Positions 31,272 to 40,655 of a stretch of 64,000 nt of DNA are shown here, one piece after another. The position numbers and the translations under genes are program-made. The stretch's first letter is position 1; each line of letters starts with the position of its first letter. The stretch is from Gammaproteobacteria bacterium (GTDB taxonomy: Bacteria; Pseudomonadota; Gammaproteobacteria; Steroidobacterales; Steroidobacteraceae). The stretch is taken from assembly GCA_004297335.1 (NCBI GenBank), contig SCUD01000078.1, positions 47,551 through 111,550 on the forward strand. The letters run 5' to 3'. The notes beneath the pieces are model-generated. The model was not told where the DNA came from, did no database searches, and worked only from the letters and a program-made list of their open reading frames with translations.

Positions 31272-31661
31272 TCACTTCACCACGCGCAGCTTCGGTCGGC
31301 CGCCGGACTGGTCCGGTTCCGGCGCCGGGGGCGACGGTTCGCCCTCCTCCTGGAACAGCATGCCCTGTCCGGTTTCGCGCGCGTAGATGCCCTGCACCGC
31401 CTGCAGCGGCAGCCGCACCGGCTGCGACACGCCGCCGAAGCGGGCCGTGAACTCGATCCAGTCGTTGCCGAGGCGCAGGCCGTCGGTGGCCTGCCAGCTG
31501 ACGTTCAGCGTGACGCGGCCGTCGCGGATGGAGGCCGGCGGCACCTGGACCCCGGTTACCTTGGCATCGATGACCAGGTGCGGCGTCTGGTCGTTGTCCG
31601 TCATCCACTCATGCATGGCCCGCAGCAGGTAGGGCCGGCGTGAAGTTGGCGACTTGGCCAT
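31272..31661 (-). CDS. sspB: ClpXP protease specificity-enhancing factor SspB
   Basis: Adaptor that delivers ssrA-tagged proteins to ClpXP. 129 residues: SspB fold at the N-terminus (RRPYLLRAMHEWMTDNDQTPHLVIDA), WIEFTARFGGVSQPVRLPLQAVQGIYARE, then an acidic flexible linker and the ClpX-binding XB motif RPKLRVVK at the extreme C-terminus. It follows petC in the same direction; in gammaproteobacteria sspB commonly lies near the bc1 genes (often with sspA, which is absent here). Confidence 0.94.
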   Translation of the reverse strand: MAKSPTSRRPYLLRAMHEWMTDNDQTPHLVIDAKVTGVQVPPASIRDGRVTLNVSWQATDGLRLGNDWIEFTARFGGVSQPVRLPLQAVQGIYARETGQGMLFQEEGEPSPPAPEPDQSGGRPKLRVVK

Positions 31662-31692
31662 GGGCCTGGCCTCCGTGCGGACGCCGCCGAGG

Positions 31693-32439
31693 TCAATGCA
31701 CGTCCCGCCAATACTCGCGTTTCAGCAGCCAGGCGAGCACGGTGAAGATCACCAGGAACAGCGTGACCCAGATGCCGAGAGCCTGGCGCTTCGCCTTGGC
31801 CGGTTCGGCGGCATAGTCGAGGAAATTGACCGTGTCGCGCACGAAACCGTCGAACTCCTCGACCGTCAGCGTGCCGCCGGTAGCCGGCTCGAGCCCGGCC
31901 AGGTGCTGATGCTGCTGGCCCGCCGCATCGGTCGTCGCCTCCCAGCGCGCGGCCGGCACGCCCTGCAGGCTGGCCAGCACGTGCGGCATCACCGTATTGG
32001 GCAGCACCGCGTTGTTGACCCCGCTCGGACGGGTCGGATCCGCGTAGAAGGACTTCAGGTAGGTGAATACGTAGTCGAGACCCCGGCTGCGCACGATCAG
32101 CGACAGGTCCGGCGGCGCATTGCCAAACCAGCCGAGGGCCGCCGCGGCCGGCATCGCGGACAGCATCGGCTCATGGACGCGCGTACCGGTGAACATCAGG
32201 TTCTCGCGCAGCTCCTGCTCGGTCAAACCGAGGTCCTGGGCGACGCGGCTGTAACGCACGTACTGCAGTGAGTGGCAGCCAAGGCAGTAGTTGACGAAGT
32301 TGCGCGCGCCGCGCTGCAACGAGGCCGTCTGCCGCACATCGCTGCCCGCCGGCTCCAGCGGGTAGCCAGCCCCGGCCGCGAAGGTGGCCGTGCACCAGGC
32401 CAGCACGAGGCCGGCCAGCAGGATCTTCACCGGCTTCAA
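31693..32439 (-). CDS. petC: Cytochrome c1 of the bc1 complex
   Basis: Heme subunit carrying electrons from the Rieske protein to cytochrome c. 248 residues: signal peptide (ILLAGLVLAWCTATFAAG), heme site CLGCH, the probable axial Met in TVMPHVL, and a C-terminal anchor (LGIWVTLFLVIFTVLAWLLKREYW). The start appears to be TTG at 32439, overlapping the petB stop and preceded by GGGGAGGG at 8 nt. A GTG at 32430 is possible but too far from that site. Confidence 0.93.
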   Translation of the reverse strand: MKPVKILLAGLVLAWCTATFAAGAGYPLEPAGSDVRQTASLQRGARNFVNYCLGCHSLQYVRYSRVAQDLGLTEQELRENLMFTGTRVHEPMLSAMPAAAALGWFGNAPPDLSLIVRSRGLDYVFTYLKSFYADPTRPSGVNNAVLPNTVMPHVLASLQGVPAARWEATTDAAGQQHQHLAGLEPATGGTLTVEEFDGFVRDTVNFLDYAAEPAKAKRQALGIWVTLFLVIFTVLAWLLKREYWRDVH

Positions 32440-33698
32440 GACCGCACCCTCCCCGGCTCTGGTTTGTGGCTGTCGATGCGCGTGTACCACGGCATCAGCA
32501 GGAAGAACGCAAAGTAGTAGATCGTACCGACGACCGACAGCGTCTTGAACGGCTGCACGGCCGGCATCAGGCCGCAATAGCCGAGCATGATGAACGCCAG
32601 CGCGAACAACATCAGCGCCACCTTGTAGATCGGACCGCGGTAACGGATCGACTTGACCGGCGCCCGGTCGAGCCAGGGCAGGAAGAACAGCAGCGCGATC
32701 GCCGCGAACATCACCAGCACGCCCCAGACCTGGGTGCCGGCGAATGCCGGCACGGCCCGCAACATCGCGTAGAAGGGCGTGAAATACCAGACCGGCGCGA
32801 TGTGCGGGGGCGTCAGCAGCGGATTCGCCGGCTCGAAGTTGGCTGCCTCGAGGAACAGGCCGCCCAGGTCCGGCGCGAAGAACACCACCGCGGCGAACAG
32901 CAGCAGGAACACGCCGACGCCGAACAGGTCCTTGACCGTGTAGTAGGGGTGGAACGGGATCCCGTCCAGCGGGTGTCCGTCCGGGCCCTTGTTCTTCTTG
33001 ATCTCGATGCCGTCCGGATTGTTCGAGCCGACCTCATGCAGCGCCAGGATGTGCACGACCACCAGGAACACCAGCACCAGCGGCAGCGCAGCGACGTGCA
33101 GCGCAAAGAAGCGGTTCAGCGTGATGTCCGAGATGAAGTAGTCACCGCGGATCCACTCGACCAGCGCATCGCCGACCAGCGGGAAGGTGCCGAACAGCGA
33201 CACGATCACCTGGGCACCCCAGTAGGACATGTTGCCCCAGGGCAGGAGGTAGCCGAAGAAAGCCTCGGCCATCAGCGCCAGGTAGATCAGCACGCCGATG
33301 ATCCACAGCAGTTCGCGCGGCTTGCGGTACGAGCCGTAGAGCATGGCCCGGAACATGTGCAGGTAGACGACGATGAAGAACGCCGAACCGCCGGTCGAAT
33401 GCAGGTAGCGCAGCAGCCAGCCCCACTCGACGTCGCGCATGATGTACTCGACCGAGCCGAAGGCCTCGGCCGCCGAGGGCTTGTAGCTCATCGTCAGCCA
33501 GATGCCAGTGCCGATCTGCAGCACCAGCACGAGCAGGGCCAGCGAGCCGTAGTAGTACCAGGTGTTGAAGTTCTTCGGCGCGTAGTACTCCGCAAGGTGC
33601 TCGTTCCACAGCTTGGTCATCGGGAAGCGTTCGTCGATCCAGGCGCCGAAGGACCGGAGCCAGCCGGCGCCGGCGGGCGCCACCGTGTTTGCGGCCAT
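32436..33698 (-). CDS. petB: Cytochrome b of the bc1 complex
   Basis: Membrane core of ubiquinol-cytochrome c oxidoreductase. 420 residues with about eight membrane segments; the two bis-His heme pairs lie in helices B and D (RYLHSTGGSAFFIVVYLHMFR, and HVAALPLVLVFLVVVHI). The quinol-site motif reads PVWY (about residues 302-305) instead of the mitochondrial PEWY, a substitution known in beta- and gammaproteobacteria. The start overlaps the petA stop by 1 nt. Confidence 0.97.
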   Translation of the reverse strand: MAANTVAPAGAGWLRSFGAWIDERFPMTKLWNEHLAEYYAPKNFNTWYYYGSLALLVLVLQIGTGIWLTMSYKPSAAEAFGSVEYIMRDVEWGWLLRYLHSTGGSAFFIVVYLHMFRAMLYGSYRKPRELLWIIGVLIYLALMAEAFFGYLLPWGNMSYWGAQVIVSLFGTFPLVGDALVEWIRGDYFISDITLNRFFALHVAALPLVLVFLVVVHILALHEVGSNNPDGIEIKKNKGPDGHPLDGIPFHPYYTVKDLFGVGVFLLLFAAVVFFAPDLGGLFLEAANFEPANPLLTPPHIAPVWYFTPFYAMLRAVPAFAGTQVWGVLVMFAAIALLFFLPWLDRAPVKSIRYRGPIYKVALMLFALAFIMLGYCGLMPAVQPFKTLSVVGTIYYFAFFLLMPWYTRIDSHKPEPGRVRS

Positions 33699-34291
33699 CA
33701 GACTGCCCTCTCGCCGTCGGCCCCGATGAGGATGCGATCGGTACCGGCAAAGGCGTACGGCGGCACCTCGAGATTGGTCGGCGCCGGGACACCGCGCCAG
33801 ACCCGCCCGGCCAGATCGAACTTCGAGCCGTGGCAGGGACAGTAGAAGCCGCCGGGCCAGTCCGCGCCCAGTTCAGCATCACCGCGCTCGAAACGACTGG
33901 TCGGCGCGCAGCCCAGGTGCGTGCAGACGCCCAGCACGACCAGGTACTCCGGATTGACCGCACGCGCCGGGTTCTTCGCATAGTCGGGCTGCCGCGACTG
34001 CTCGGAGCCGGGATCCGCAAGTCGCTCGATACCGGCCTCGAGCGCCTCGAGCATCGCCGGAGTCCGGCGCACGACCCAGACCGGCTTGCCGCGCCACTCG
34101 ACCTTCAGCATGGCCCCGGGCTCGAGCTTGCTGATGTCGATCTCGACCGGGGCGCCGAGGGCCCGCGCGCGCGCGCTCGGCTGCCAGGAGGCAAGGAACG
34201 GCACGGCGGCAAAGCCCACGCCGACCGCACCAGTGAGTGACGTGGCGGCAGTCAGCAACTGCCGCCGTCCCCGGTCAACCTGTTCGCTCAT
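33698..34291 (-). CDS. petA: Rieske iron-sulfur protein of the bc1 complex
   Basis: 197 residues. An N-terminal Tat-like signal anchor (RGRRQLLTAATSLTGAVGVGFAAVPF) tethers the [2Fe-2S] head. Cluster motifs are CTHLGC and CPCHGSKFD, with both Cys and both His present. First gene of petABC. ATG at 34291 follows GAGGGC; a longer upstream frame has no such signal. A TATAAT box lies about 100 bp upstream. Confidence 0.96.
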   Translation of the reverse strand: MSEQVDRGRRQLLTAATSLTGAVGVGFAAVPFLASWQPSARARALGAPVEIDISKLEPGAMLKVEWRGKPVWVVRRTPAMLEALEAGIERLADPGSEQSRQPDYAKNPARAVNPEYLVVLGVCTHLGCAPTSRFERGDAELGADWPGGFYCPCHGSKFDLAGRVWRGVPAPTNLEVPPYAFAGTDRILIGADGERAV

Positions 34292-34386
34292 CGAGAAAAG
34301 CCCTCGTCTTGTTGGTCCGTATCCCGCGGTGCCGGCACCGTACCCACGACCGCCGGCACGGCGCCGATTTCGTTCGTTGGAGGGAT

Positions 34387-34402
34387 TGCGCATTATAGCG
34401 CA
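34387..34402. promoter_or_regulatory. Divergent petA / algW control site: TATAAT inside a dyad
   Basis: On the minus strand TATAAT (34392-34397) is a perfect -10 for petABC; the -35 region is weak. The box is framed by a perfect dyad, TGCGC (34387-34391) and GCGCA (34398-34402). The site lies 34 bp before algW, so one protein bound here could control both directions. No regulator can be named. Confidence 0.45.
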
Positions 34403-34430
34403 GGGAAGGCGGACGGAAGGGTGCCTGCGG

Positions 34431-35645
34431 ATGTCACGTATACCGGGCTGGTTGCGCTGGGTGGTGCCCTGGGTCGGACTCGGCCTCGCGGTCGCAGTCG
34501 CCCTCGTGCTGCTGTGGCCCGGAGCCGGGCGCGGCCCGGAGCCGGCGGCACCGGCCGAGCCCGTCGCCGAGCCCGCGGCGACGCCATCGCCGGCACCACC
34601 GGAGCCGGTCGCTGCCCCGGCCGCGGTCGCGGCACCGCCGAGCTTTGCCGATGCAGTCGATCGCTCGGCGCCCGCCGTCGTCAATGTCTATACCGAGCGC
34701 CGCGCGCTGGTCCCGAACTTCGGCAACCTGCCGCCGGAACTCGGCCGCCTGTTCGGCGAAGTCTGGCCCGACTACCGGGAGCGCGTCGAGCGCAGCCTCG
34801 GTTCCGGCATCATCTACGATGCCCGCGGACACCTGGTCACCAACTACCATGTGATCGAGCGGGCCGCGCAGATCAACGTGCAGCTCAAGGACGGGCGCGA
34901 AGCCGCAGCCACGCTGGTCGGCGTCGATCCGGATACCGATATCGCCGTGCTCCGGATCGAACTCGGTGAACTGCCAACGATGCCGCTCGGGCGCTCGGAC
35001 CGGCTCCGGGTCGGCGAGCCGGTGCTCGCGATCGGCAATCCACTGGGCCTCGGACAGACAGTCACGCAGGGCATCGTCAGTGCCACCGGCCGCGGGCGAC
35101 TCGGCGTCTCGACCTACGAGAATTTCATCCAGACCGATGCCGCGATCAATTTCGGCAATTCCGGCGGCGCGCTCGTCAATGCCTCGGGTGCGCTGGTCGG
35201 GCTCAACACGGCGATCGCCGGCCGCTCGCTCGGCATCGAGGGCATCGGCTTCGCGATCCCGGTGGATCTCGTGCGCGGGGTCGTCGAGGCGATCCTGAAG
35301 GACGGCCGCGTCATCCGCGGCTGGATCGGCGTCGTGCCACGCGATCTCACGCTGGCCGAAGTCCGGCAGTTCGGCATCCCGGAGGGTTCCGTCGTCGTCC
35401 GCCAGGTGCTGGCCGGCAGCCCCGCCGTCCAGCAGGGCATCGCGCGCGGCGACGTCATCACGACGCTCGACGGCCGGCAGCTGCGCGGCGCGCAGGACCT
35501 GATGGCCCGCATCGCGATGCTGCAACCGGGACAGGGCGTGCGCCTCGGCCTGTGGCGCGGACCCCCGTTCGAGGGTCCGGTGCGCGAACACAGCCTGCGC
35601 ATCCTGGTCATCGAGCGGCCGGCGCAGGCGGCGGCATCGTCCTGA
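34431..35645 (+). CDS. algW: Periplasmic serine protease of the DegS/AlgW type
   Basis: Trypsin-like HtrA protease with one PDZ domain, anchored by an N-terminal membrane segment (LRWVVPWVGLGLAVAVALVLLW). Catalytic triad: His in TNYHVI, Asp in DTDIAVL, Ser in GNSGGAL. A Pro/Ala-rich linker (about 32-65) follows the anchor. The PDZ domain occupies about 285-390 (VVVRQVLAGSPAVQQGI). DegS/AlgW cleaves the anti-sigma factor RseA/MucA when misfolded porins bind the PDZ. 404 residues. The short loop next to PNFGNLPPELGRLFGEV and a single PDZ separate it from DegP/DegQ. In Pseudomonas algW lies in the same bc1-murA neighbourhood. Confidence 0.88.
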   Translation: MSRIPGWLRWVVPWVGLGLAVAVALVLLWPGAGRGPEPAAPAEPVAEPAATPSPAPPEPVAAPAAVAAPPSFADAVDRSAPAVVNVYTERRALVPNFGNLPPELGRLFGEVWPDYRERVERSLGSGIIYDARGHLVTNYHVIERAAQINVQLKDGREAAATLVGVDPDTDIAVLRIELGELPTMPLGRSDRLRVGEPVLAIGNPLGLGQTVTQGIVSATGRGRLGVSTYENFIQTDAAINFGNSGGALVNASGALVGLNTAIAGRSLGIEGIGFAIPVDLVRGVVEAILKDGRVIRGWIGVVPRDLTLAEVRQFGIPEGSVVVRQVLAGSPAVQQGIARGDVITTLDGRQLRGAQDLMARIAMLQPGQGVRLGLWRGPPFEGPVREHSLRILVIERPAQAAASS

Positions 35646-35657
35646 AGCCTGGCCGTC

Positions 35658-36932
<1,275 letters not shown>

Positions 36933-37178
36933 TCAGGCCGCGGGCCGGCCCGGGTATTCGTCCGGGGCCTGGGTGTCGAGCGCCAGCGCATGGATTTCGC
37001 CGCCCAGCGCGGCGCCGAGCGCCTGGTACACGAGCTGGTGGCGCCGCAGCGTCTTCAGGCCGCTGAACTGCCCGGCGACAACCAGCGCCGCGAAGTGCAC
37101 GCCGTCATCGGAGCGCACGACGACCCTCGCGCCCGGCAGGGCCGCTTCGATGCGTTGGCGAATCTCGTCCGTCGTCAT
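36933..37178 (-). CDS. ibaG: BolA/IbaG family iron-sulfur metabolism protein
   Basis: 81 residues, BolA fold: IRQRIEAALPGARVVVRSDDGVHFAALVV then GLKTLRRHQLVYQALG, with the conserved His residues typical of glutaredoxin partners. IbaG proteins bind [2Fe-2S] clusters with monothiol glutaredoxins. Linkage to murA is conserved in gammaproteobacteria. The mla genes that flank it in E. coli are absent; kdsD is instead directly divergent. Confidence 0.9.
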   Translation of the reverse strand: MTTDEIRQRIEAALPGARVVVRSDDGVHFAALVVAGQFSGLKTLRRHQLVYQALGAALGGEIHALALDTQAPDEYPGRPAA

Positions 37179-37291
37179 TACCGGTCATCCATGGCTATCG
37201 GGAGCGCATCTTATCCGGCCGCGGCCACCGGCCGCGAGCGCGACGCCGGTGTATGATTGCCAGCCCTCCCCCGGACCAGCCGCACGAGCGC

Positions 37292-38275
37292 ATGGACGAC
37301 CCCGCCGACCAGACCCGCCTGATCGACCTGGGCCGCCAGGCGCTGCGCATCGAGGCCGAGGCGGTGCTCGCGCTCGTCGACCGCCTGGATGCGAGCTTCG
37401 TGGCCGCCTGCCGCATCTGCCTGCAGTGCACGGGCCGGGTCGTGGTCTCGGGCATGGGCAAGTCGGGACATGTCGGTCGCAAGATCGCCGCCACGCTCGC
37501 GAGCACGGGCACACCCGCCTTCTTCCTGCATCCGGCCGAGGCCAGCCACGGTGATTCGGGCATGCTGACCCGCGGCGACGCCGTGCTGGCGATCTCGAAT
37601 TCCGGCGAGACCGTCGAGATCCTGACACTGCTGCCGCTGATCAAGCGGCTCGGTGCGCCGCTGATCGCGATGACCGGCAACGCGAATTCGACACTGGCGC
37701 TCGAGGCCGAGGCCCATCTCGACGTCAGCGTGCCCGCCGAGGCCTGCCCGCTGAATCTCGCGCCGACCGCGAGCACGACCGCGACGCTGGCGATGGGCGA
37801 CGCGCTCGCGGTCGCGCTGCTCGGCCAGCGCGGCTTCACGCCGGAGGACTTCGCGCGCGCGCACCCGGGTGGCGCGCTGGGGCGACGGCTGCTGCTGCGC
37901 GTCGCTGACGTGATGCGTCGCGGCAGCGAGCTGCCGGTCGTCAGTCCCGAAACACCGCTGTCCCAGGGCCTGCTGGAGATGTCCCGCAAGGGCCTCGGCA
38001 TGACGGCCATCGTCGACGCAACGGGACGGGTGGCCGGCATCTTCACTGACGGCGACCTGCGCCGCGCGCTGGATCGTCGGATCGACGTGCATCACACGAC
38101 CATGGGCGCAGTCATGACGGTCGCCTTCCGGTCCATCGCCGCCCAGGAGCTGGCGGTCGAGGCTGTGCTGCTGATGGAGCGGCACGCGATCAATGGCCTG
38201 CTGGTGCTCGATGCCGATGGCCGCCTGGTCGGCGCGCTGAACGTCCACGACCTGCTGCGCGCGGGCATCCTGTGA
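37292..38275 (+). CDS. kdsD: Arabinose-5-phosphate isomerase
   Basis: Makes D-arabinose-5-phosphate from ribulose-5-phosphate for Kdo and LPS synthesis. SIS domain (VVVSGMGKSGHVGRKIAATLASTGTP; ISNSGETVEI; LNLAPTASTTATLAMGD) and two C-terminal CBS domains. ATG at 37292 gives 327 residues, against 328 in E. coli. An ATG at 37253 is also in frame, but it lies in a TATGAT sequence that could be a -10 box and adds a Pro-rich stretch. First gene of the kdsDC-lptCAB-rpoN-hpf-rapZ series; overlaps kdsC by 4 nt. Confidence 0.95.
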   Translation: MDDPADQTRLIDLGRQALRIEAEAVLALVDRLDASFVAACRICLQCTGRVVVSGMGKSGHVGRKIAATLASTGTPAFFLHPAEASHGDSGMLTRGDAVLAISNSGETVEILTLLPLIKRLGAPLIAMTGNANSTLALEAEAHLDVSVPAEACPLNLAPTASTTATLAMGDALAVALLGQRGFTPEDFARAHPGGALGRRLLLRVADVMRRGSELPVVSPETPLSQGLLEMSRKGLGMTAIVDATGRVAGIFTDGDLRRALDRRIDVHHTTMGAVMTVAFRSIAAQELAVEAVLLMERHAINGLLVLDADGRLVGALNVHDLLRAGIL

Positions 38276-38760
38276 CGCCGGCTGCGGAAATCGCGCTCCT
38301 CGTGCTCGACGTCGATGGCGTGCTGACCGACGGCCGGCTGTGGTATGGCGCGGACGGCGAGGAGCTCAAGGTCTTCCATGTGCGCGACGGCCATGGGATC
38401 CGCCAGCTGCTCCAGGCCGGTGTACAGGTCGCGGTGATCTCGGGCCGCAGCTCGGCCGCCGTGGCCACGCGCATGCGCGAACTGGGCGTGACCGAGGTCA
38501 CGCAGGGCGCCCAGGACAAGGCCCGGGCGCTCGAGGCTCTGCTGGCGCGCCTCGCCATTGCGCCGGCGCGGGTGGCGTGCCTGGCCGACGACACGCCAGA
38601 CCTCGGCCTGATGACCGGAATCGGCCTGCCGGCAGCGGTGGCCGACGCGCACCCGCGGGTACTCGCCGCGGCGGCACATGTGACCGCTGCCGCCGGCGGC
38701 CAGGGTGCGGTGCGCGAGCTCTGTGACCTCCTGCTCGCGGCCCGGAGCACCGGCGGATGA
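38272..38760 (+). CDS. kdsC: 3-deoxy-D-manno-octulosonate 8-phosphate phosphatase
   Basis: HAD-family phosphatase releasing Kdo. 162 residues, the compact C0 type. Motif I LDVDGVLTDG, motif II VISGRSSAAV, motif III Lys in AQDKARALE, motif IV LADDTPDLGLM (C-terminal Asp pair). GTG start overlaps the kdsD stop; its own stop overlaps the lptC start (ATGA). Confidence 0.95.
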   Translation: MTPAAEIALLVLDVDGVLTDGRLWYGADGEELKVFHVRDGHGIRQLLQAGVQVAVISGRSSAAVATRMRELGVTEVTQGAQDKARALEALLARLAIAPARVACLADDTPDLGLMTGIGLPAAVADAHPRVLAAAAHVTAAAGGQGAVRELCDLLLAARSTGG

Positions 38761-39311
38761 TCGGCCGCCTGTTGCTGCTGGCGGCCGGTGCCGCGCTGCT
38801 GGTCGCGCTGCTGGAGTGGCGGCTGCTGGATCCGACGCCGGAGGAACCCGCTGGCGACACCGCCAGGCCAGGCTACTACCTGACCGGCGTCGAGCTGCAG
38901 GAATTCGGCGTGGACGGGCAGCCTAGACTCGCGCTGCGGGCGGCCACCGCAAGCGAGGACCTCGACTCGGGCCGTGTGGTGCTCGCCGAGGTGGACCTCG
39001 ATTACCGCGCGACCGCCGCGGAGCAGGACTGGAGGCTGACGGCCGACCGTGCGCGCGTCGCCCGCGGCGGTGCAGTCGTTGAATTCGAGGGCCACGTGAC
39101 GATGTCTGGCCAGGGCGCCCGCCTCCCGGCTGGCTCGGAGCTGCGGGCCGCCCGGCTGACGCTGGACACTGCGCGGGAAACGGCCCGCAGCGACACCCGG
39201 GTCACGCTGGCGCTGGGACCGCACGAACTGCATGCTCGTGGCCTGCAGGCCGACCTGAAGGCCGGCACCCTCAGACTGGAGACGGAAGTCCATGGCCGGT
39301 TCTCACCGTAG
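38757..39311 (+). CDS. lptC: LPS export protein LptC
   Basis: Bitopic inner-membrane protein passing LPS from LptBFG to LptA. 184 residues: one N-terminal membrane segment (LLLLAAGAALLVALLEW), then a periplasmic jellyroll with GYYLTGVELQEFGVDGQPRL and ADRARVARGGAVVEFEGHV. Overlaps lptA by 20 nt. Confidence 0.9.
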   Translation: MIGRLLLLAAGAALLVALLEWRLLDPTPEEPAGDTARPGYYLTGVELQEFGVDGQPRLALRAATASEDLDSGRVVLAEVDLDYRATAAEQDWRLTADRARVARGGAVVEFEGHVTMSGQGARLPAGSELRAARLTLDTARETARSDTRVTLALGPHELHARGLQADLKAGTLRLETEVHGRFSP

Positions 39312-39900
39312 CGCCACCGTCGCAGCCGCCCTCGCCGGGCTGATGGCCTGCGGCAGCGTCGCGCAGGAGCGCGCCCGGTTGCCCGTGACCGTGGAAGCAC
39401 GCAGTTCCGACTTCGACTATCGCAACCAGATGCTGGTGTTCGCCCAGGTGGTCATCGTGCAGGGCGACGTGCGCATCGTCGCCGAGCGGGCCCAGGCGAC
39501 CGGACTCGATTTCCAGGACAGCCAGTGGGAATTCAATGGCCAGGTCCGGATCACGGTGCCGGGCGGCGCGCTCGCGAGCGACCAGGCCCGCGTGCGCTTT
39601 GCCGGCGGTGCCATCGCCACGGCGACCGTCAACGGTACCCCCGCCACCTTCCAGCAGCAACGCGAAGCCGAGCTCGCCCGCGGCCGCGCCGGCCGCATCG
39701 AATACGACCATGGCCAGGGCACCGTCGAGCTCAGCGGCGAGGCCTGGCTGACCGACGGCCACAACGAAATCACCGGGACCCGGCTGGTCTACAGCCTGGC
39801 GACCCAGCGGGTGATCGCGCGCTCCGGTGACCAGGGCGGCGAGCCGGTCCGCATCACGATCCGGCCGCGCGAACCCGTGCCGGCGACTCCGACCCCATGA
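39292..39900 (+). CDS. lptA: LPS periplasmic bridge protein LptA
   Basis: 202 residues with a signal peptide ([18 protein letters not shown]), then the OstA beta-jellyroll repeats [36 protein letters not shown] and [20 protein letters not shown]. Oligomers form the transenvelope bridge to LptDE. A Pro-rich tail follows. Overlaps lptC by 20 nt and lptB by 4 nt. Confidence 0.93.
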   Translation: MAGSHRSATVAAALAGLMACGSVAQERARLPVTVEARSSDFDYRNQMLVFAQVVIVQGDVRIVAERAQATGLDFQDSQWEFNGQVRITVPGGALASDQARVRFAGGAIATATVNGTPATFQQQREAELARGRAGRIEYDHGQGTVELSGEAWLTDGHNEITGTRLVYSLATQRVIARSGDQGGEPVRITIRPREPVPATPTP

Positions 39901-40622
39901 GCCGCCTCGCCGCCATCGGGCTCGAGAAGAGCTTCCGCGGCCGCAAGGTCGTCCGCGAGCTCTCGCTCGAGATCGGCAGCGGCGAAGTCGTCGGCCTGCT
40001 CGGCCCGAACGGCGCCGGCAAGACCACGGCCTTCTACATGATCGTCGGCCTGATCCGTTGCGATGGTGGACGCATCGAGATCGATGGCGAGGACATCACC
40101 CCGCTGCCGATGCATGCGCGCGCGCGCCGCGGCCTCGGCTACCTGCCGCAGGAAGCCTCCATCTTCCGCCGCATGAGCGTGGCCGACAACGTGCTGGCAA
40201 TCCTCGAGACGCGCCGCGACCTGGATTCCGCCGGCCGCGCCAAGGCGCTCGACGAGCTGCTCGAGGAGCTGCACGTCGCCCACCTGCGCGAACACCAGGG
40301 CATGAGCCTTTCGGGCGGTGAGCGCCGGCGCGTGGAAATCGCGCGGGCACTGGCCGCGAACCCTGCCTTCATCCTGCTCGACGAACCCTTCGCCGGCGTC
40401 GACCCGCTGTCGGTGCTCGACATCCAGCGCATCGCCCGTCACCTGGCCGAGCGCGGCATCGGCGTGCTGATCACCGACCACAACGTCCGCGAGACACTTG
40501 GTATCTGTGGTCGCGCCTACATCGTCAACGAGGGGGCCCTGCTGGCCAGCGGCTCTGCGGAGGAGATCCTTGCCAATCCGGAAGTGCGCAAGGTCTACCT
40601 GGGCCAGGATTTCCGGCTCTGA
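39897..40622 (+). CDS. lptB: LPS export ABC ATPase LptB
   Basis: 241 residues, cytoplasmic ATPase of LptB2FGC. Walker [17 protein letters not shown]-loop [11 protein letters not shown], signature [10 protein letters not shown], Walker [14 protein letters not shown], and switch His in [10 protein letters not shown]. The gene is followed by rpoN as in most gammaproteobacteria; lptF and lptG are not in the window. Confidence 0.97.
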   Translation: MSRLAAIGLEKSFRGRKVVRELSLEIGSGEVVGLLGPNGAGKTTAFYMIVGLIRCDGGRIEIDGEDITPLPMHARARRGLGYLPQEASIFRRMSVADNVLAILETRRDLDSAGRAKALDELLEELHVAHLREHQGMSLSGGERRRVEIARALAANPAFILLDEPFAGVDPLSVLDIQRIARHLAERGIGVLITDHNVRETLGICGRAYIVNEGALLASGSAEEILANPEVRKVYLGQDFRL

Positions 40623-40655
40623 GGTGCGGGCCCGGACGCGGCCGCCAGCGTGATG

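Noticed and set aside
31096..31386. 96-codon open frame on the plus strand across the repeat array
   Set aside because: Arg/Gly-rich, crosses the repeats and enters sspB antisense; no ribosome site.
32785..32800. PVWY instead of PEWY in the quinol site of cytochrome b
   Set aside because: Looks striking against mitochondrial proteins, but this replacement is known in beta- and gammaproteobacteria.
37253..37291. Upstream ATG as start of kdsD
   Set aside because: It lies within a TATGAT that looks like a -10 box, and the added residues are a Pro-rich stretch; the ATG at 37292 gives the family length.
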